A stretch of DNA of 64,000 nt from Hyphomicrobiales bacterium. Lineage in GTDB: Bacteria > Pseudomonadota > Alphaproteobacteria > Rhizobiales > Rhizobiaceae. The translations under genes and the position numbers were made by a program. The notes beneath the pieces are model-generated. The model was given only the letters and a program-made list of their open reading frames with translations, searched no databases and was not told the origin of the DNA. This document shows, in pieces, positions 61,959 through 64,000 of this stretch. The DNA is taken from positions 1 through 64,000 of the forward strand of contig UCMW01000008.1 in NCBI GenBank assembly GCA_900473745.1, written 5' to 3'. The stretch's first letter is position 1, and the number at the start of each line of letters is the position of its first letter.

Positions 61959-62459
61959 ATGCTGACGAACATTCAAGACGGCTATGGCGACAGCGGTGCC
62001 ACCCAAACGGGCAACCTCCTACTGGACAAGGGCGAGCGCGACCTGTCCTGGCTGAACCGTGCCCATGGCGAGCAACTGGCCCTGTGCCGGGAATTGGAGG
62101 AGATCGCCGACTCCTTGCCGGCAAGCATCAACCGTCAGAAATGCATCTATGCGGCCAAGGCACTGGGGCCCCTCATCAAGGGCATCCATCACTACGAGGA
62201 AACCGTCCTCTTCCCTATGCTCCAGGCCAAGCCTGACGCGACCGAGACCCTCGGGCCTACGATCGAGCGGCTGAAATTCGAGCATTGCGAGGACGAGTGT
62301 TTTGCCGAAGAGCTGACCGATGCGCTTCTGAAGCTCGGCTCCGGCGAAAGCGTCAACATGGAGGCCGTCGGCTACATGTTACGCGGCTTCTTCGAAGGCA
62401 TGCGGCGACACATTGCTTTTGAAAGAGAGCATCTGCTTCAGGGGTTCATGGACCACTGA
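61959..62459 (+). CDS. Hemerythrin HHE cation-binding domain protein
   Basis: This 166-residue helical protein has the His/Glu pattern of HHE-type non-heme di-iron proteins: SWLNRAHGEQLALCRELEEI, IKGIHHYEETVLFPML, LKFEHCEDECFAEEL and GMRRHIAFEREHLL. It likely binds oxygen or nitric oxide, or guards against iron damage. The ATG at 61959 has GGAGAG upstream. It is divergent from fixN and shares an intergenic FixK-type box, so low-oxygen control is likely. Confidence 0.85.
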   Translation: MLTNIQDGYGDSGATQTGNLLLDKGERDLSWLNRAHGEQLALCRELEEIADSLPASINRQKCIYAAKALGPLIKGIHHYEETVLFPMLQAKPDATETLGPTIERLKFEHCEDECFAEELTDALLKLGSGESVNMEAVGYMLRGFFEGMRRHIAFEREHLLQGFMDH

Positions 62460-62529
62460 GAATCTGCAGGCGGGCCGGACAGCCTTCACAGCCCGCGCAG
62501 CGCCGCCGTCACGCGACAGGTCTTCCGCC

Positions 62530-63261
62530 TCAGGCGGCGACATCCCCGAAGACGGTTTCCGGTTCACCGAGCGTCAGGATGGCACCGCTGATGCTGCCGT
62601 CAGCGGCACGCAAGGGACTGAACCGTCCAGGCACGGTGCAAATCTCCATCTGAACCGACATTTTCGTTACGAAGGAGCCAGACCGACCGGCAAACGCCGA
62701 ATCCAGAGCGTGGCGCAGGCTCTCGTCGCTGCCATCGCCAAGCCCGAGATCAAAGACGCTCCGCCCGATCAGTTCGATTTGCCGCTTGCCGAGCATGCCG
62801 GCCATTGCCGTATTGGCAAAGAGGTAGCGGAAATCACTGGTGACGACTGCAACGCGCTCCGGCAGATTGTTGAGGATCGCCTCGTTCAACTGCTCGTCGT
62901 CACCACCGAGATGCTGGTGATGCTCGCCGCGCGCCGGCACTTGCGTTTCCTGGATACGCTTCGGTCCGAAATAACGCTCGACCAGCAGCGACAGCATGGC
63001 TGCATGCCGCAATACGCAGGAGCGGTCGTCGGCATCTTCGCGCAGGAACTTGGTGAGAAGCCGCATCTGCAGATAGATATCGTCGAGATCGGAAGCGCGA
63101 TAGCTGATCAGCGCCGAGATGAGGGGATCGATTTCGCGGTCGAGAACCCGGACGAGTTGATCGTTTCCACTGCGAATGGCTTGATGCAACTGAACATTCT
63201 TCAACGAAACCGCTTCGAACATCGCGCGCAGATTCGAATCACGGAATTCGCCAAAAGACAT
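62530..63261 (-). CDS. PAS domain-containing protein
   Basis: This 243-residue cytosolic protein has a helical N-terminal half without a named domain, and a C-terminal PAS domain (about residues 128-235: ILNNLPERVAVVTSDFRYLFANTAMAGMLGK). No kinase, cyclase or DNA-binding domain follows, so it is a free-standing sensor whose output is unknown. The ATG at 63261 has GAGG upstream. It lies convergent with the hemerythrin gene. Confidence 0.8.
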   Translation of the reverse strand: MSFGEFRDSNLRAMFEAVSLKNVQLHQAIRSGNDQLVRVLDREIDPLISALISYRASDLDDIYLQMRLLTKFLREDADDRSCVLRHAAMLSLLVERYFGPKRIQETQVPARGEHHQHLGGDDEQLNEAILNNLPERVAVVTSDFRYLFANTAMAGMLGKRQIELIGRSVFDLGLGDGSDESLRHALDSAFAGRSGSFVTKMSVQMEICTVPGRFSPLRAADGSISGAILTLGEPETVFGDVAA

Positions 63262-63492
63262 CAGCAACCTCAACCCTTATAGTGTGACACAACAACCGAT
63301 AACGTCACACTCATTCGGGCGTCCGTAACATGAGGTTGCGTCACCTTCAATTGCTACGGGTGTCGGGCTGCGACTTAGCCCAAAAAATATCCGGCCTTCT
63401 GGATGAAGTGAAGGATGAAAAATAGGGATGAAAGCAGACAGGACGGCAGCGTCGCCGAGAACACCGAGATTTGGGAACGAAGCTTATGCGAA

Positions 63493-64000
63493 TCAGATCG
63501 TCCGCTTGATGTCCCAGCGGTCGTGATACCAGAGCCACTGTTCGGGATATTCCCGCACCCAGGCCTCGACCTTGTCATTCAGCATCTGCGCCGTCGCATT
63601 GACGTCGATCTGCCCCTTGTCGTTGCGCGGCAGCGTGACCTGCGGCTCGATTTCCAGCCGGAAGCGATTTCCGGGCAACCGGATGCAGCGGGCGGGATAG
63701 ACCTCGCAGTCGAACTGGCGTGCGAGCTTGGCGAGCAGCGGATTGGTCCTGACGGGATTGTTGAAGAATTGCGTCTCCAAGCCCTTCTTGAATTTCTGGT
63801 CGACCAGCACACCGACGCCGCCGCCCTGCTCCAACTGGCGCGCCAGCGCAAACGACGATCCCGCATGCGATGGCACGAGGTTGCCCATGCGCTTGCGGCG
63901 GAATTCGAAGACCTTCTCGGCGATATAGGGATTATTCGGCGGCCGGAAGAGGACTGTGACGAACAGCCCGAAGGCGGCACCCGCGACCGGCAAAAGCTCG
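63493..64000 (-). CDS. Lipid A lauroyl acyltransferase family protein (partial)
   Basis: This is the C-terminal part of a HtrB/LpxL-type acyltransferase; the gene runs off the right edge of the window. Visible parts are the RRKRMGNLVPS segment, GGGVGVLVDQKFKKGL and the C-terminal WLWYHDRWDIKR. The family adds secondary acyl chains to lipid A. The N-terminal HxxxxD motif would lie beyond the edge, so catalytic competence cannot be judged here. Confidence 0.88.
   Translation of the reverse strand, partial: ELLPVAGAAFGLFVTVLFRPPNNPYIAEKVFEFRRKRMGNLVPSHAGSSFALARQLEQGGGVGVLVDQKFKKGLETQFFNNPVRTNPLLAKLARQFDCEVYPARCIRLPGNRFRLEIEPQVTLPRNDKGQIDVNATAQMLNDKVEAWVREYPEQWLWYHDRWDIKRTI

Overview
The window looks like chromosome of an alphaproteobacterium in the Rhizobiaceae (Rhizobium/Agrobacterium/Ensifer type). 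The reasons are the high GC, a fixNOQP-fixGHIS cbb3-oxidase cluster with FixK/FNR-type boxes, DUF1176, DUF1489 and DUF599 genes, and the short palindromic intergenic repeats scattered between genes. Species assignment is inference. No rRNA, CRISPR array or complete insertion sequence was seen, and one tRNA (tRNA-Leu, GAG) is present.

Layout. 1-3.5 kb: a small Cys-rich hypothetical gene, a repeat-filled spacer, a J-domain gene, a cold-shock gene with a long leader, and dusA. 3.44-14.72 kb: an 11.3-kb mobile element integrated in the 5' end of dusA. 14.9-24.7 kb: housekeeping and hypothetical genes (DUF1176, DUF1489, L-serine dehydratase, DUF599, an acyltransferase-like membrane protein, an isoprenylcysteine methyltransferase-like protein, a MerR regulator, MgtE, a peptide-deformylase-like protein lacking key metal ligands, and a BON protein). 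24.7-25.6 kb: almost no recognisable genes, then tRNA-Leu. 25.9-36.1 kb: lipB, an XRE regulator, transporters, an M50 protease with an extra N-terminal domain, and glutathione-dependent formaldehyde detoxification (frmA-type dehydrogenase and S-formylglutathione hydrolase) with a brnTA toxin-antitoxin pair between them. 36.4-49.8 kb: a glycoside uptake and breakdown operon (binding protein, two permeases, ATPase, GH2 beta-mannosidase, sugar isomerase/epimerase, Gfo/Idh oxidoreductase, aldo/keto reductase, GH43 xylosidase) with a divergent LacI regulator. 49.8-53.5 kb: a degenerate GGDEF protein, an MBL hydrolase and gnd. 53.5-61.7 kb: fixS-I-H-G and fixP-Q-O-N. 61.9-64 kb: a hemerythrin gene, a PAS protein and a partial lipid A acyltransferase.

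The most interesting region is the dusA island. It is flanked by a duplicated 14-bp core and has swapped the first codons of dusA: the host start was pushed to the far end as a 34-codon remnant, and the island supplies a new one. It encodes a tyrosine integrase, an AlpA-type regulator and a chain of tiny genes with 4-nt overlaps ending in a terminase small subunit. It also carries a prohead protease-major capsid fusion, a head-tail connector, a tail assembly chaperone with a -1-frame extension, and a tape measure protein on the opposite strand. I find no large terminase, portal, baseplate, tail fibre or lysis gene. The reading frames are intact and tightly packed, so I read it as a candidate capsid-forming phage satellite rather than a decayed prophage; that is an inference and can be tested.

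Functional links: the two fix operons each have a TTGA-N6-TCAA box upstream, and the fixN box lies in the intergenic region shared with the divergent hemerythrin gene, which suggests common oxygen control. The LacI gene diverges from the glycoside operon it probably controls.
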